Assembly (NCBI RefSeq): GCF_000012825.1
Contig: NC_009614.1
Location: 434,001-498,000 of the forward strand
Origin: Phocaeicola vulgatus ATCC 8482
GTDB lineage: Bacteria; Bacteroidota; Bacteroidia; Bacteroidales; Bacteroidaceae
Reading direction: 5' to 3'
Length of the DNA stretch: 64,000 nucleotides
Position numbers and translations under genes: made by a program. The notes beneath the pieces are model-generated. The model was not told the origin of the DNA, made no database searches, and worked only from the letters and a program-made list of their open reading frames with translations. Of this stretch, positions 34,986 to 45,467 are shown in pieces (position 1 is the stretch's first letter; each line of letters starts with the position of its first letter).

Positions 34986-35051
34986 CACATATTAACACGG
35001 ATTATTCATTTTGACAATCAATAAATTTGATGTAATCCATGTTAATATGTG
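34986..35051. repeat. Imperfect 19-bp inverted repeat between convergent genes
   Basis: Arms CACATATTAACACGGATTA (34986-35004) and TAATCCATGTTAATATGTG (35033-35051) match with one mismatch around a 28-base spacer. It sits between the convergent kinase-like and MscS genes and may act as a bidirectional terminator or be a dispersed palindromic element. Confidence 0.6.
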
Positions 35052-35090
35052 ATGATTCCTGTACCTCTCCGCTAGTGAGATTATAAATAA

Positions 35091-36284
35091 TTAATGAGAA
35101 GAAAGAGACAACACATCCAATCCTGAAGGAATTTGGAATACCCTTAATCCAAATTCGGGAAGAACAGCCAACAAATGGTCAAAAACCTCTGCTTGCAAAC
35201 GTTCGTATGGAATCCAGTCTTTATTGGCTGAGAAGAAATAAAGTTCTATGGGTAATCCTTGCGGCGTAGGTTGTAATTGACGCACCATCAAAATCAATTC
35301 TGTATTCACCCGAGGATTATGACGCAAATAATATTCCATATAGTGACGAAATACATAAAGATTCACCTCCTCCTTTCCTGTCTTTTCAAAGCCTGACATC
35401 CAGACTTGTTTTTCAAATTTTTTCATTTGTTCCGGTGTACAGAAACGGACCGTATTCATATCTATATTAATAGAACGTTTCACTCTGCGTCCACCACTTT
35501 CCCTCATGCCACGCCAATTCTGAAACGAATCACTGACCAATGCATAAGGTGGGACTGTAGTTATAGTATTATCCCAATTGCGTACCTTTACAGTGGTAAG
35601 AGTCACTTCTATTACTGTACCGTCCGCTCCGTATTTCGGCATGGTAATCCAATCTCCCGGACGGAGCATATCATTGGCAGAAAGCTGGACTCCGGCTACC
35701 AGCCCCATAATCGTATCTTTGAAAACCAACATCAAGATAGCTGCAGAAGCGCCCAATCCGGTAAGAATATTCACAGGATCTTTATCAATCAAGGTACTGA
35801 CTATAATGATCACCCCTACACAAATCACAATCAGTTTTATCATCTGATATACCCCTTTCAGAGGATGATTCTTTAGTTTCTCATGTTCGCTTGAAATGGT
35901 ATAGAGAGAAGTCAGAAAAGAACAAATCAACTTCATGGCTACAGCCGTGATATACACCCAACATAGCTTCAGAATGAATGTCAAAGTCACAGGTTCATGC
36001 GGAAAAGCAAAAGGAAGCAATACATACAATATAATAGGTGGAATAAGATGACACATATTATCTAATACAGCATCATTGAATAAATAATCATCCCAAGTAG
36101 CCTGAGTCCTTGCCGTCAGTTTCTTTATAGTAGGAACTACTATTTTTCTACAAAAATAATCTGCCACAAAAGCAATGATCAGAATCCCTGCTATAATGAC
36201 AATACGCTGGGTTATACCCAGGCTTTCCTTATGCACACCCATCTGTTGCAATAAGTTAGTAAGATCGTTGTTTATTGTATCCAT
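35091..36284 (-). CDS. MscS-family mechanosensitive ion channel
   Basis: Inner-membrane channel that opens under membrane tension to release osmolytes. Using the ATG at 36284 (MDTINNDL) rather than the upstream TTG gives about 397 residues. About four to five N-terminal helices (IVIIAGILIIAFVADYFC, LIPPIILYVLLPFAFP, LIVICVGVIIIVSTLI) lead to the MscS pore helix and beta domain (NILTGLGASAAILMLVFKDT, IMGLVAGVQLSANDMLRPGD). The motif GDWITMPKYGADGTVIEVTL and the C-terminal RVFQIPSGLDVL follow. It is closer to the YbdG-type branch than to small MscS. It is a single gene, separated from the RND operon by an inverted repeat. Confidence 0.9.
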   Translation of the reverse strand: MDTINNDLTNLLQQMGVHKESLGITQRIVIIAGILIIAFVADYFCRKIVVPTIKKLTARTQATWDDYLFNDAVLDNMCHLIPPIILYVLLPFAFPHEPVTLTFILKLCWVYITAVAMKLICSFLTSLYTISSEHEKLKNHPLKGVYQMIKLIVICVGVIIIVSTLIDKDPVNILTGLGASAAILMLVFKDTIMGLVAGVQLSANDMLRPGDWITMPKYGADGTVIEVTLTTVKVRNWDNTITTVPPYALVSDSFQNWRGMRESGGRRVKRSINIDMNTVRFCTPEQMKKFEKQVWMSGFEKTGKEEVNLYVFRHYMEYYLRHNPRVNTELILMVRQLQPTPQGLPIELYFFSANKDWIPYERLQAEVFDHLLAVLPEFGLRVFQIPSGLDVLSLSSH

Positions 36285-36316
36285 ATTTCCATGTGTTTGT
36301 CGCAAAGATACACAAA

Positions 36317-36391
36317 TTCACCACAGATAACGCAAATCCATACAGTTTTTAAATCGAGTTGTCCGTATAAATCTGACCAATCTGTGGTGAA
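36317..36391. repeat. 12-bp inverted repeat between the RND operon and the mscS-like gene
   Basis: TTCACCACAGAT (36317-36328) and ATCTGTGGTGAA (36380-36391) are perfect inverted copies. The spacer contains ACGCAAATC, close to the 9-base unit flanking the GxxExxY cassette at 57.65 kb. It could end the RND transcript. The composition resembles palindromic intergenic elements common in Bacteroides. Confidence 0.55.
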
Positions 36392-36400
36392 ACCAAACAA

Positions 36401-39400
36401 TTATTTTTTCTTAGTCAGCCATTTTTCCTGAATATGCTGCATCACTTCATACCAGTTAGGAATATAAATGGTAGCAAAAATTGTATTCACAGCCATACCG
36501 AACACCACTGCCGCACCCAGTGCCACACGGCTGCCTGCACCGGCTCCTGTGGCAAACAACAACGGCATCACACCCAGCACGAAGGTAAATGAAGTCATCA
36601 GGATAGGACGCAAGCGCACATGCCCTGCCTCGTATGCCGCCTCACGGATAGGATTGCCGGCCTTACGGTAATCACGGGCGAACTCCACAATCAAGATACC
36701 ATTCTTCGCAGACAAGGCTATCAGCAGAATAATACCGATCTGGGTATAGATACTCACCGGAACCCCCATCACCCAGCAGCCCAACATCGCTCCCAAAATA
36801 GCAACCGGAAGCCCCATCACGGCAGCCACTGGACTTGTCCAGCTTTCATACTGTGCCGCCAGTACCAAATAGGCTACCAACAAGGCCATGATTAAAATAA
36901 TTGTAGTAGTATTACCTGCCTGAGTTTCCTGATAGGCAACAGAGGTCCATTCATATCCAAACTCACCACCTAGCTGATTTTTAATCAAACTCCCCATAGC
37001 CTCTATCGCCTGTCCGGAACTACTGCCCGCAGCCGGCGTACAAGTGATGGAAGCAGCCGAATACATATTATACCGGTTTATCTGGTCCATCCCCAGTTTT
37101 TGTTCTATCTGCGTAAAACTGCTGAAAGGCACCATCTCTCCCTTCGAATTGACCACACTCAGTTTTAACACATCATCAATCACTTTTTGGGCTTGTTCGC
37201 CAGCCTCCAATTTCACTTGGTAGATACGGCCGAATTCCACAAAATCATTTACATAAGCCTGCCCCATGTAATACCCTAATGTAGAAAAGACCTGATTCAA
37301 CTGCAAACCCATCAACTGAACTTTATCCCGGTCTATATTCAAAAAATATTGAGGTACATCCGCTTGATACATACTGCTCATGGAAGCGACAGCCGGTTCA
37401 TTATGATAATTAGCCAATAAAGCCTCAACCGCCTTTTGCAGTTCTTCCGGACCCAAAGACTTACGATCCTCCAGTTCGAGTTGTAAACCACCCGTATTGC
37501 CCATACCTGGAATAGCAGGAGGAATAATACCAAAGACTTGGGCTTCCTGTATCATGGCATATGCCTGTCCGTTAAAACGATTGACCACCGCTTGAGCGGT
37601 ATGCTCTTTACCCGCACGCTCTTTCCAATTCTTCAGCACCACAAAATAGGTAGCCGCATTAGGCAACTGACCACCTCCCATGATACTGAATCCGTTTACG
37701 CCCAAATAAGTCTTCACTTCGGGATACTCTGACAAAATAGCATCAATCTGCTTACCCACCATCTGTGTACGCTCTAAAGAAGAAGCTGCCGGAAGCTGAA
37801 TGGCAATCATAAAATATCCGTCATCTTCTTCAGGAATAAAGGTGCTGGGCCATTTTACAAACATCAGAATAGCAATGACTGAGATTACGATATAAGAACC
37901 GATAGCAATGACCGGCCGTGCCAACAACCATTTTACCGAAGCGTCATAAACCCGCTGCATCCAGTCATTCATCTTGTCAAACCAGAGGAACAAACGCGCT
38001 TTATGCGTCGGGGTGGGACGGAGCAACAGAGCGCAGACTGCCGGAGTCAAGGTCAATGAGTTGAAACCACTTATCACTGTAGAAGCCGCGATGGTCAAAG
38101 CAAACTGTTTATAAAGCTGCCCGGAAATACCGCTAATCAGCGTAGTAGGAATAAATACGGCAAGCAGTACCAGCACCACTCCGACAATAGGTCCGGTAAT
38201 CTCCCCCATAGCCTGCTCGGTAGCGGCACGGGCGTCCAGCTTCCCTTCATCCAGAATACGGGTGGCATTTTCAGTCACCACTATGGCATCATCCACTACA
38301 ATAGCTATAGCCAATATCAAGCCGAACAGTGTCAATGTATTGATGGAAAAGCCTAAAGCAGCCATTACCGCCAATGTTCCGATAAGGGACACAGGGATAG
38401 TAAGACAGGGGATAAGAACCGCCCGCCAGCTTTGCAGGAAAAAAAAGATAACCAGCACCACCAGAATAATCGCTTCCACAAAGGTCTTCATCACTTCATC
38501 AATGGAGTCGTGTACCACATCGGTAGTATCCAACGTCACATTGTATTTCACCCCGGCCGGAAATGTTTCAGCCAGTTCCGCCATACGGGCACGGACGTGT
38601 TTAGAAACATCCAGCGAATTACTTCCCGGCAACTGGTAAACAGCAATAGCAGCCGTAGGTTGCCCTTTCAAGCGGGAAACAACTCCATACCCGGCACTGC
38701 CCAACTCAATTTTTGCAACATCTTTCAGACGGAGCACTTTTCCCTGGTCTTCCACTCTCAATATGATGTCGCCGAACTCTTCGGGAGTAGAAAGACGTCC
38801 TTTTACATTCAGCGTATATTGAAAATCATTATCGGCCGAACTGCCGATGGGTTGTCCCACATAACCGGCAGACACTTCCATATTCTGACTTTGAATGGCA
38901 GCATAAACCTGCTGCGGGGTAATATTGCGGATACGCATGGTTTCAGGATTCAGCCATACGCGCATGGAATAATCACCGGCTCCCATGACATCCACCGCTC
39001 CTACCCCTGGTACACGTGTCAACTGGTCTACCAGATTCAAATTGGCATAATTGGTCAGATAAAGGCCATCATAAATACTGTCACCACTCAGTGTAAGCAT
39101 CATCACAATATTGGATGACTGCTTCTGCACCGTCACTCCCTGTACCTTCACAGCTTCGGGTAAAGAATTCAATGCTACACTGACACGGTTTTGTACCATC
39201 ACAGTTGCCATATCGATATCCGTTCCCACTTCGAAAGTCACTGTCAGCGAATAAGCGCCCGATGCAGAGGAATTGGAACTCATATACAACATTCCGTCCA
39301 CACCGTTTACCTGCTGTTCAATGGGGATACCGACAGTTTGAGCTACAGTTTCAGCATTGGCACCCGGATATACCGCACTGACTTGCACGGTAGGAGGCGT

Positions 39401-39517
39401 AATATCGGGATATTGCGCCACGGGCAATATATTCAGGGTTACAAGTCCGGCCACCACGAATAACAAAGCCAGCACCGTGGCAAATATAGGCCGTTCTATG
39501 AAAAATTTTGAAAACAT
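36401..39517 (-). CDS. RND multidrug efflux pump inner-membrane transporter (AcrB/MexB-like)
   Basis: Proton-driven RND permease that moves hydrophobic compounds through a tripartite pump. At 1038 residues it has HAE-1 family length and motifs. These are the N-terminal [40 protein letters not shown], the TM4 proton-relay stretch [19 protein letters not shown] with adjacent Asp residues, and [20 protein letters not shown]. The duplicated second half has LALAAQYES-like [20 protein letters not shown] and [14 protein letters not shown]. The fusion-protein gene lies 4 bases upstream and the outer-membrane factor before that, so it is the last gene of a complete three-gene operon. Substrates are not deducible, and no regulator gene is adjacent. 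Confidence 0.96.
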   Translation of the reverse strand: MFSKFFIERPIFATVLALLFVVAGLVTLNILPVAQYPDITPPTVQVSAVYPGANAETVAQTVGIPIEQQVNGVDGMLYMSSNSSASGAYSLTVTFEVGTDIDMATVMVQNRVSVALNSLPEAVKVQGVTVQKQSSNIVMMLTLSGDSIYDGLYLTNYANLNLVDQLTRVPGVGAVDVMGAGDYSMRVWLNPETMRIRNITPQQVYAAIQSQNMEVSAGYVGQPIGSSADNDFQYTLNVKGRLSTPEEFGDIILRVEDQGKVLRLKDVAKIELGSAGYGVVSRLKGQPTAAIAVYQLPGSNSLDVSKHVRARMAELAETFPAGVKYNVTLDTTDVVHDSIDEVMKTFVEAIILVVLVIFFFLQSWRAVLIPCLTIPVSLIGTLAVMAALGFSINTLTLFGLILAIAIVVDDAIVVTENATRILDEGKLDARAATEQAMGEITGPIVGVVLVLLAVFIPTTLISGISGQLYKQFALTIAASTVISGFNSLTLTPAVCALLLRPTPTHKARLFLWFDKMNDWMQRVYDASVKWLLARPVIAIGSYIVISVIAILMFVKWPSTFIPEEDDGYFMIAIQLPAASSLERTQMVGKQIDAILSEYPEVKTYLGVNGFSIMGGGQLPNAATYFVVLKNWKERAGKEHTAQAVVNRFNGQAYAMIQEAQVFGIIPPAIPGMGNTGGLQLELEDRKSLGPEELQKAVEALLANYHNEPAVASMSSMYQADVPQYFLNIDRDKVQLMGLQLNQVFSTLGYYMGQAYVNDFVEFGRIYQVKLEAGEQAQKVIDDVLKLSVVNSKGEMVPFSSFTQIEQKLGMDQINRYNMYSAASITCTPAAGSSSGQAIEAMGSLIKNQLGGEFGYEWTSVAYQETQAGNTTTIILIMALLVAYLVLAAQYESWTSPVAAVMGLPVAILGAMLGCWVMGVPVSIYTQIGIILLIALSAKNGILIVEFARDYRKAGNPIREAAYEAGHVRLRPILMTSFTFVLGVMPLLFATGAGAGSRVALGAAVVFGMAVNTIFATIYIPNWYEVMQHIQEKWLTKKK

Positions 39518-39521
39518 AAGG

Positions 39522-40652
39522 CTATTGAAGTTTATTGGTTTGTTCTATCGGTTTAATTTTCATGCCTTGACGCACTTTCAACAATGCCTTGGTGACATAA
39601 CGTTCGGAAGGTGACAAGCCACTTTTTACAACACGCATATTATGATCCGCCAACTGCCCGACTTCAATATGCCGATAATTCACTATATCACTGTCATTCA
39701 CTACATACAAATATTTACCCAACTGGTCTGTTCCGATAGAAGCATCATTAACCAACACTGCATTCCGCGCTTCACCGTATGGTAAGGTGACACTGACAAA
39801 TAATCCGGGACGAAGCATCCCGTCAGGGTTATCCAATTCCGCACGCAAACGGAGAGTACCTGTAGTTAATGTCACATTGGGAGAAAGATAATCCAGTTTC
39901 GCTTTCCATGACTGTGCCCCGTCAGTTCCCAAACGCAAGGTTACAAAATGAGTTTCCGCAGGAATCTTGCTGGCAGCCTCCTGGGCCAGCTCGTATGTCA
40001 GATATTGGTTATCTGCAATATTAAAATAGGAATACATACGGTTATCCTTATAAACAGTAGCCAATTTAACCGGTTGCAAAGCACCACCAATATACGCCCC
40101 GACAGAATAAGCCGAAACATCAACCACTCCGTCACAAGGAGCCTTGACATAGCAATAACTCAAGTTGGTACGCGCAGTTTTCAAAGCTGCTTCAGCATTA
40201 CTTACGGCAGCCTCACAAGCCGCCACATGACTTTCCGCCTGTAAATATTGTATACGGCTCACCGCATCACTTTTTATCGCTTCTTTCATACGTTGATAAC
40301 TACTGACAGCATATTCAAGATTGGCTTTAGCCGTTTTTAATTCAGCTTCCGCTTGTTTCACTGAATTTTCATAAAGTGTCGGTTCTATAACGAACAATAC
40401 CTGTCCCTGACGTACCCGGGAACCAGGTGCAAAATTCTTGGATTGTAAAGTTCCATTTACTCGTCCCACCAAATCTACAGTAGATTCCGCTTCCAGATAA
40501 CCGGGATAATCTTTGGTCAGCGTCACATTTTCCACCAAAGGTTTCGCAACATCTACAGGCAATGCCTGCATTTCTGTCTGAGAAGGTTTATTTTTATCGC
40601 AGGCGGTCAACACACATACCGTCCATGCGAAAGCTATCATTATTTTTTTCAT
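39522..40652 (-). CDS. RND efflux periplasmic adaptor (membrane fusion protein), lipoprotein
   Basis: Adaptor linking the RND transporter to the TolC-like channel. I start at the ATG at 40652, which gives a lipoprotein signal with lipobox VLTAC (Cys18); the longer frame adds a non-signal extension. The product is about 376 residues. Features are [20 protein letters not shown], the lipoyl half-motif [20 protein letters not shown], and a coiled-coil hairpin ([20 protein letters not shown]). The second lipoyl half is [20 protein letters not shown], followed by beta-barrel segments ([20 protein letters not shown]). The gene lies between the TolC-like and RND genes. Confidence 0.94.
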   Translation of the reverse strand: MKKIMIAFAWTVCVLTACDKNKPSQTEMQALPVDVAKPLVENVTLTKDYPGYLEAESTVDLVGRVNGTLQSKNFAPGSRVRQGQVLFVIEPTLYENSVKQAEAELKTAKANLEYAVSSYQRMKEAIKSDAVSRIQYLQAESHVAACEAAVSNAEAALKTARTNLSYCYVKAPCDGVVDVSAYSVGAYIGGALQPVKLATVYKDNRMYSYFNIADNQYLTYELAQEAASKIPAETHFVTLRLGTDGAQSWKAKLDYLSPNVTLTTGTLRLRAELDNPDGMLRPGLFVSVTLPYGEARNAVLVNDASIGTDQLGKYLYVVNDSDIVNYRHIEVGQLADHNMRVVKSGLSPSERYVTKALLKVRQGMKIKPIEQTNKLQ

Positions 40653-40706
40653 ATCTTGGGTTAGGTTTTTATTATTTCTATAGTTCAACAGCTTTTCCGT
40701 CGCAGC

Positions 40707-42104
40707 CTACCAGCCTCCTCCCAATGCCTGATACATCTGGATCAGACAAAGCAATGAATATCCCTGTGCCTGCACCAATGAATTCTCGTATGACAGTAAC
40801 GAACGCTGTGCATCCAATACATTTTGGAAAGGGCTCAGCCCCTGTTTGTATAAGTCCAATGAAAGTTTAAATGCCTCTTTCCCCTGATTCAACATCTCAC
40901 GACATGCTACAATCTGTTTGATGGAATTCTTATAACTACTCATGGCATTATCCACCTCCTGCACCGCTGTAAGAACCGTAGTATTGAACTGATTGATTGT
41001 TTCATCCAGTTGTGCACGCTGCAAGCGTACATTATTCGCACGCTGGCCACCATTAAAAATCGTCCAGCTCATAGAGGGAGCGATACTCCATGTCATACTG
41101 CTACGTCTAGTAAAATCTTTCATATCATGTGAAGCATAGCCGAAGGAACCGTTCAGAAAAAATGAGGGAAGCCAATCGGTCTTGGAAGCTCCCAACAAGG
41201 CTGCTTGTGCATTGACTTGACGTTCGGCAACCCGTACATCGGGACGTCGTAAAAGTAATTGTCCGGGAAGACCGACCCCTACCGGCTCTATATAATCGGG
41301 TAACGGTTTTCCCGTTTCCAGTGCAGCCGTCACATCCTGAGGATAAAGCCCGAGCAATACAGCCAACGCATTCATATATTGAATAATACCGGATTCTGTA
41401 GCAGGAATAGAAGCCAATGTACTATAATAAACCGATTTAGCCTGAGCCACATCCAGTTTGGAAGCCAGTCCGGTATTATAACGCACTTCAGTTATATCCA
41501 CCACCGCCTTTTGAGATAAAGCATTGCGCTGTAACACACTAAGTTCCTGTTGGGCCTCACGCAAATTAAAATAGGCTGACGCCACTTCTGCACAAAGACT
41601 TACCATCGTCGCATTGTACTCTTCACGACTTGCCGCAAAATTTTCTTTCTGCGCTTTCACCCGTTGGCGGATGGAACCGAACACATCCACCTGCCAGTTC
41701 ATATTAACCGTTGCATCATAATACCCTACTCTGGATTGAGGCTGTCCCGTACCGGTATTGCCACTAGTCTGTTGGCGGTTCCACCCGGCATCCAATGACA
41801 AAGCCGGATAATAGCCTCCTCTGGCTATCCTCAGATTCGCTTTCGCCATATCTATACGATTCAAGGCTGTAAGGACAGACGGATTCTGCCTGACAGCCAC
41901 ATGAATCAATGAATCCAGTGTGGCATCCTGAAATACAGTCCACCAATGGTCATCCACCGGAAGCAGTTGTTGAAACATCGCATCCTCTTCTTGCCAATGT
42001 TCCGGCAAGGGTACATTCAATAATTTTTCGGCCCGCTGCTGGGCATTCAGTGCCAAAGGAATGATTAAAAGGAGCCATACTCCCCATCTACGTATTTTCC
42101 TCAT
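40707..42104 (-). CDS. TolC/NodT-family outer-membrane efflux channel
   Basis: Outer-membrane factor of the tripartite RND pump and first gene of its operon. The 465 residues begin with a signal peptide (IRRWGVWLLLIIPLALNAQ). Many NodT relatives are lipoproteins, but no lipobox Cys is seen here. The two OEP repeats are visible as long coiled-coil helices: LDSLIHVAVRQNPSVLTALN ... LRIARGGYYPALSLDAGW, and LLLRRPDVRVAERQVNAQAA ... TAVQEVDNAMSSYKNSIKQI. The C terminus is YKQGLSPFQNVLDAQRSLLS ... YQALGGGW. It is followed after 54 bases by the adaptor gene. Confidence 0.94.
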   Translation of the reverse strand: MRKIRRWGVWLLLIIPLALNAQQRAEKLLNVPLPEHWQEEDAMFQQLLPVDDHWWTVFQDATLDSLIHVAVRQNPSVLTALNRIDMAKANLRIARGGYYPALSLDAGWNRQQTSGNTGTGQPQSRVGYYDATVNMNWQVDVFGSIRQRVKAQKENFAASREEYNATMVSLCAEVASAYFNLREAQQELSVLQRNALSQKAVVDITEVRYNTGLASKLDVAQAKSVYYSTLASIPATESGIIQYMNALAVLLGLYPQDVTAALETGKPLPDYIEPVGVGLPGQLLLRRPDVRVAERQVNAQAALLGASKTDWLPSFFLNGSFGYASHDMKDFTRRSSMTWSIAPSMSWTIFNGGQRANNVRLQRAQLDETINQFNTTVLTAVQEVDNAMSSYKNSIKQIVACREMLNQGKEAFKLSLDLYKQGLSPFQNVLDAQRSLLSYENSLVQAQGYSLLCLIQMYQALGGGW

Positions 42105-42179
42105 AAGTTTATCACATTAAAAAACATTAGGAAAACACATGAAACAACGTTTTGTTTAACCCTTTGACTTTCAAAAACA

Positions 42180-42212
42180 AGACAGCCTCTCCTTCTGAGA
42201 AGAAAAGGCTGC
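42180..42212 (-). terminator. Terminator after the 180-residue secreted protein gene
   Basis: On the minus strand CAGCCTTTTCTTCT and AAGGAGAGGCTG form a hairpin with G-T pairs, followed by TCTTGTTTTT. It lies 24 bases after the stop at 42236. Confidence 0.65.
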
Positions 42213-42235
42213 ACCATACAATATGAAAAGAGAAG

Positions 42236-42778
42236 TTATTTCCCAAACATATTATTTATTAATGACATAGAACCGGTCAGCATACTTCCCAAGACATCCT
42301 GGTTGAATGCAATGGAATAGTTTCCGGGAGATAACTGTATATCCATTTGTACGATACCGTTTTTGCCGATTTTCTTCAATTCTTTAGCCTTTATATTATA
42401 ATAGGCAAAACGGCGGAAACTTTGATACACATCACTCATCTCCACATCTACATGCTGCAATACAGAAGCGCCGCCTGCTACCGTAGGCAGTTCTAATGCC
42501 TTTCCATTATCCAACGTCAGGACACACTTACTGTCATTAGGAATTTCCACCTCATGCCCCGACCCGATAGTAACAGCCAGCGAATAACGTATGGTACTTT
42601 TATACTGAAATCCAGCGAGTGCCACATATACGTCCATATTATTGGAAACACCCAGATTCATACCCTCGCATACCACTGTACGCACTCCGGTCTGGTTGGT
42701 TTCATCATAAATTACCTTTTGTGCCATAGCTCCTATACCCAGAAGCAAAAAGGCGAATAAAAACAATACTTTCTTCAT
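42236..42778 (-). CDS. Secreted hypothetical protein
   Basis: A 180-residue protein with a clear signal peptide (KKVLFLFAFLLLGIGAMAQ, cleavage after MAQ). I do not recognise a named family. The mature part is predicted beta-rich with alternating hydrophobic residues (VYVALAGFQYKSTIRYSLAV, VPSDSK-like EIPNDSKCVLTLDNGKALEL) and a C-terminal segment that may be helical (LTGSMSLINNMFGK). It resembles small periplasmic beta proteins common in Bacteroides. It has its own terminator. The 153 bases upstream, to the signal peptidase gene stop, hold no other gene. Function unknown. Confidence 0.75.
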   Translation of the reverse strand: MKKVLFLFAFLLLGIGAMAQKVIYDETNQTGVRTVVCEGMNLGVSNNMDVYVALAGFQYKSTIRYSLAVTIGSGHEVEIPNDSKCVLTLDNGKALELPTVAGGASVLQHVDVEMSDVYQSFRRFAYYNIKAKELKKIGKNGIVQMDIQLSPGNYSIAFNQDVLGSMLTGSMSLINNMFGK

Positions 42779-42931
42779 AATTCTTCAGTTATTATTTCAT
42801 CATACAACAAAAACAAACTCATAATGATGACAATATTAACAAAAACTTTTCATACAACATATATCACAACGCATCATTTATACGTTTTTATCCGAACAAG
42901 CATAGAACTATAACCTTTCGCATCTCTTATT

Positions 42932-43753
42932 TCAATCTACTCTACCGATTCGATTCCAACGAATTGAATTTTGCTCTTCATCTTTTGAAAACCAAATCCA
43001 TTGTACTACACCCACAATGAAATCATCAGGCACCAATCCCCAATGTCGTGAATCCAATGAATGGTGTATATTGTCTCCCAGCATAAAATAATAATCATGC
43101 TTAAACTGATAATTTGTGAAACGATGATTTCCTATAAAATATGCGCTATCTTTATAATCTATTTTCTGTTTAGTCTCCCATTCCATAACACTTCCATATT
43201 GGGTAGCAGTCAAACTATTTATCGGGATTTGATCACCTTTGCAAGGTATATAAAGAGGACCGAATTTTTCAGCAGTCCATCCTAACAGGTCATAGTAATT
43301 ATGATCAAAAGAAAACGTAAGGCTATCCTCGACTAAGGCAGATAATGTAGGCAGGATAATTGCCACAGTGTCACCCGGAAGCCCCACACATCGTTTGGCA
43401 TAATATTGCATGACATCAAAATGTATTCGATTCTTATATTGCCCGACTGGTGAATTAAAAATGAGAATATCATTTTTTCTTATCCGTCGTATTCCCGGAA
43501 TACGTTTTATTGATATATGCTTGTTTTTTACCGCATTAAAAACATTAAATATCCTGCCGCCTGCTATCCATTTATTCACTATTACATAGTCACCTTTTAT
43601 CAGAGTAGGATGCATGGATGCAGTAGGAATCCTGAACGAAGAAAAGGTCGTGATTTGTAACAGCAACCATATCAGAGCAAGTACACAACCATAAAATACA
43701 AAGTTTATTAAACGGTCTATCCATTTATTCTTTTCTTTTACCCTCTGGTTCAT
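42932..43753 (-). CDS. Signal peptidase I (S26), operon-specific paralogue
   Basis: Membrane-bound serine protease that removes signal peptides. The 273 residues have one N-terminal membrane helix (INFVFYGCVLALIWLLLQI). The catalytic Ser46 lies in FRIPTASMHPTLIKGDYVIV, and the general-base Lys in YAKRCVGLPGDTVAI. Box E reads YYFMLGDNIHHSLDSRHWGL, where most family members have GDNR-x-S-DSR. The stop of the upstream gene overlaps its start in ATGA, so translation is coupled to an operon encoding an NVEALT peptide and two lipoproteins. This suggests a dedicated rather than housekeeping peptidase; that link is inference. Confidence 0.9.
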   Translation of the reverse strand: MNQRVKEKNKWIDRLINFVFYGCVLALIWLLLQITTFSSFRIPTASMHPTLIKGDYVIVNKWIAGGRIFNVFNAVKNKHISIKRIPGIRRIRKNDILIFNSPVGQYKNRIHFDVMQYYAKRCVGLPGDTVAIILPTLSALVEDSLTFSFDHNYYDLLGWTAEKFGPLYIPCKGDQIPINSLTATQYGSVMEWETKQKIDYKDSAYFIGNHRFTNYQFKHDYYFMLGDNIHHSLDSRHWGLVPDDFIVGVVQWIWFSKDEEQNSIRWNRIGRVD

Positions 43754-44328
43754 TCATCACCCTCCACCTCCGGCTTATTATTACAATCACGCAACTGTCC
43801 CATATACATCTCTTTTATCCGAGGATGATGCATAGGATTTCCTACTAATATCACTTTATTAGTATTGTCAAGCAAGAATGTCCTAAATTTATCATTCAGT
43901 GGAAACTTATTCAGTTTATTAAAGGTATCTTTCAGATCTATACATACAGGATAAATAAAATCTTCTGACTGTAATGTCATTATTAGTTCCTTCCTATTTC
44001 TAGGGTGGAAGAAAAAATAAAAGGATACATTCCTAGATGTGACAGAGTCTACCTCCGCTATAAAATTTATCCATTCCAATAATTGCAATTTGCAACTAAG
44101 GCATCCTAATGAGTCTACATAAGTTACAATTTTATAATATGTTGAAGCATAAGGAAACTTATCTAATGTGTCTTTGCCTTATATGGTAAAGACAGCTCTA
44201 TCATGAAAGAGAATTTCTTTTCGAGTCCATTCTTTCATCAAAAAAGTCAACTGCTCCTTTTCTGTCCTTTTACACGAGAAGAAACAAAATACCCCAAAAG
44301 CCAACAACACATAAAGCAGGATTTTCAT
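43750..44328 (-). pseudogene. Thioredoxin-like lipoprotein gene with in-frame ochre stop at codon 50
   Basis: The frame from the ATG at 44328 to the stop at 43750 has 193 codons with no frameshift but a TAA at codon 50 (44181-44179). The start overlaps the stop of the propeller gene in ATGA. Residues 1-19 form a lipoprotein signal ending FFSC. After the TAA the frame continues GKDTLDKFPYASTYYKIVTY, VDSLGCLSCKLQLLEW (a Cys-x2-Cys typical of redoxins) and PVCIDLKDTFNKLNKFPLND. The context VFTI-stop-GKDTL suggests a CAA glutamine codon changed to TAA. The product may be lost or only the C-terminal 112-residue part made. A base-call error is possible. Confidence 0.8.
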
Positions 44329-45389
44329 AATTTTGCTTTCAGGATATCATCCATCTCAAATATTTCAACATTACATTCCGATTCGCAATTTAACAAGTAC
44401 AACTGAGGGGTATATTGAGAAAGAAGCACACTCATGCTTTGGTGTTCCAATGCGTACTTGCCTACCAGTTCACCATCGATGGAAAAACCCAGCAAAGTTT
44501 TAGGTGTACAGGCTGAATAGTTTTCAAAGGCTTTATAGCATAACTCACCACTATAAGTCACAAAAACATATTTATCATTGGCTGTCAATCCATAAAATCC
44601 ATCCAAGTTATTCTTCTTTCTTGCAAGATTTGCTTCATAGACATTGCAAACAGGCTCAACAAGCATTTTTTCCCACTTCAAAGTAACATCTTCCTCATCC
44701 GATATATCATACCGACAAAGATAACCAAAAAATCTAGATGCAAAATAAAAGCTGTTTTTGTATGAAACCATCTCCCCCTGCAACTGCATAAAATCATTTG
44801 CTTCAGTAGTCATTCCCCGCACCGGATGATTACCGAAACGCTTTATTTCTTTAAAATCCCTATCAAAGAGAATGAAAAACTCCTTACCCCCAGACAAAGT
44901 CGTCGCCACACTATAACCATTGGACAGTCGACAGAAACGGGTTGTAAAACAACCATCTTTTACTTTAATTTTTTCACTTCCTACATAACGGTAGTCAGCA
45001 CCCTTTTCCTCCCGTGCATACAATAGGACAGTAGAAGGCAAATTAACAAAATATAAAGTATCGTCCCCCTCTGTTTTTCCAATAAATTCAGCGGCTATAA
45101 ATTCTCCAGGCCCTTGTCCCCTGCTTCCAAAGCTACCCACTCTTTCGCCTGTCTGTTCCTCTAGAATCTGACAAATAGGTTCACCAGGAAGTTTACAACG
45201 TTGAACCATAAGAATTCCACAATCAAGAGAAGAGAATGCAACCAACTCATTGGACATAATTTCTTTATCATAATAAGAGCCATAGATCGGTTTGGCGGGA
45301 ATAGATAAAAAGTCATTTCCTTTGTTACTGACACAGGAAATTAAAAAAAGGATGGTAACAATCGAATAATACAATTTTATTTTAATCAT
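44325..45389 (-). CDS. Six-bladed beta-propeller (BF3164-type) lipoprotein
   Basis: Predicted periplasmic or surface lipoprotein of the TolB-like / BF3164 group found next to NVEALT genes in Bacteroides. Starting at the ATG at 45389 gives about 354 residues and a lipobox FLISC (Cys19). The body has repeated beta-propeller-like strands such as GERVGSFGSRGQGPGEFIAA, DTLYFVNLPSTVLLYAREEK, EIKRFGNHPVRGMTTEANDF and YGLTANDKYVFVTYSGELCY. No catalytic motif is evident, and the molecular role of the family is unknown. Its stop overlaps the start of the next gene (ATGA), and the NVEALT gene lies 78 bases upstream. Confidence 0.82.
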   Translation of the reverse strand: MIKIKLYYSIVTILFLISCVSNKGNDFLSIPAKPIYGSYYDKEIMSNELVAFSSLDCGILMVQRCKLPGEPICQILEEQTGERVGSFGSRGQGPGEFIAAEFIGKTEGDDTLYFVNLPSTVLLYAREEKGADYRYVGSEKIKVKDGCFTTRFCRLSNGYSVATTLSGGKEFFILFDRDFKEIKRFGNHPVRGMTTEANDFMQLQGEMVSYKNSFYFASRFFGYLCRYDISDEEDVTLKWEKMLVEPVCNVYEANLARKKNNLDGFYGLTANDKYVFVTYSGELCYKAFENYSACTPKTLLGFSIDGELVGKYALEHQSMSVLLSQYTPQLYLLNCESECNVEIFEMDDILKAKL

Positions 45390-45467
45390 AATTTTAATAC
45401 TCTTCAAACGGGACAAAACAAATGCCTAATACCTATTTATTTTGTCCCGTATTACATAAATGCCTAA

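Noticed and set aside
43750-44088. A genuine short 112-residue gene
   Set aside because: The frame continues upstream to a proper lipoprotein start overlapping the previous gene in ATGA, with one TAA between; a nonsense-disrupted gene explains it better.
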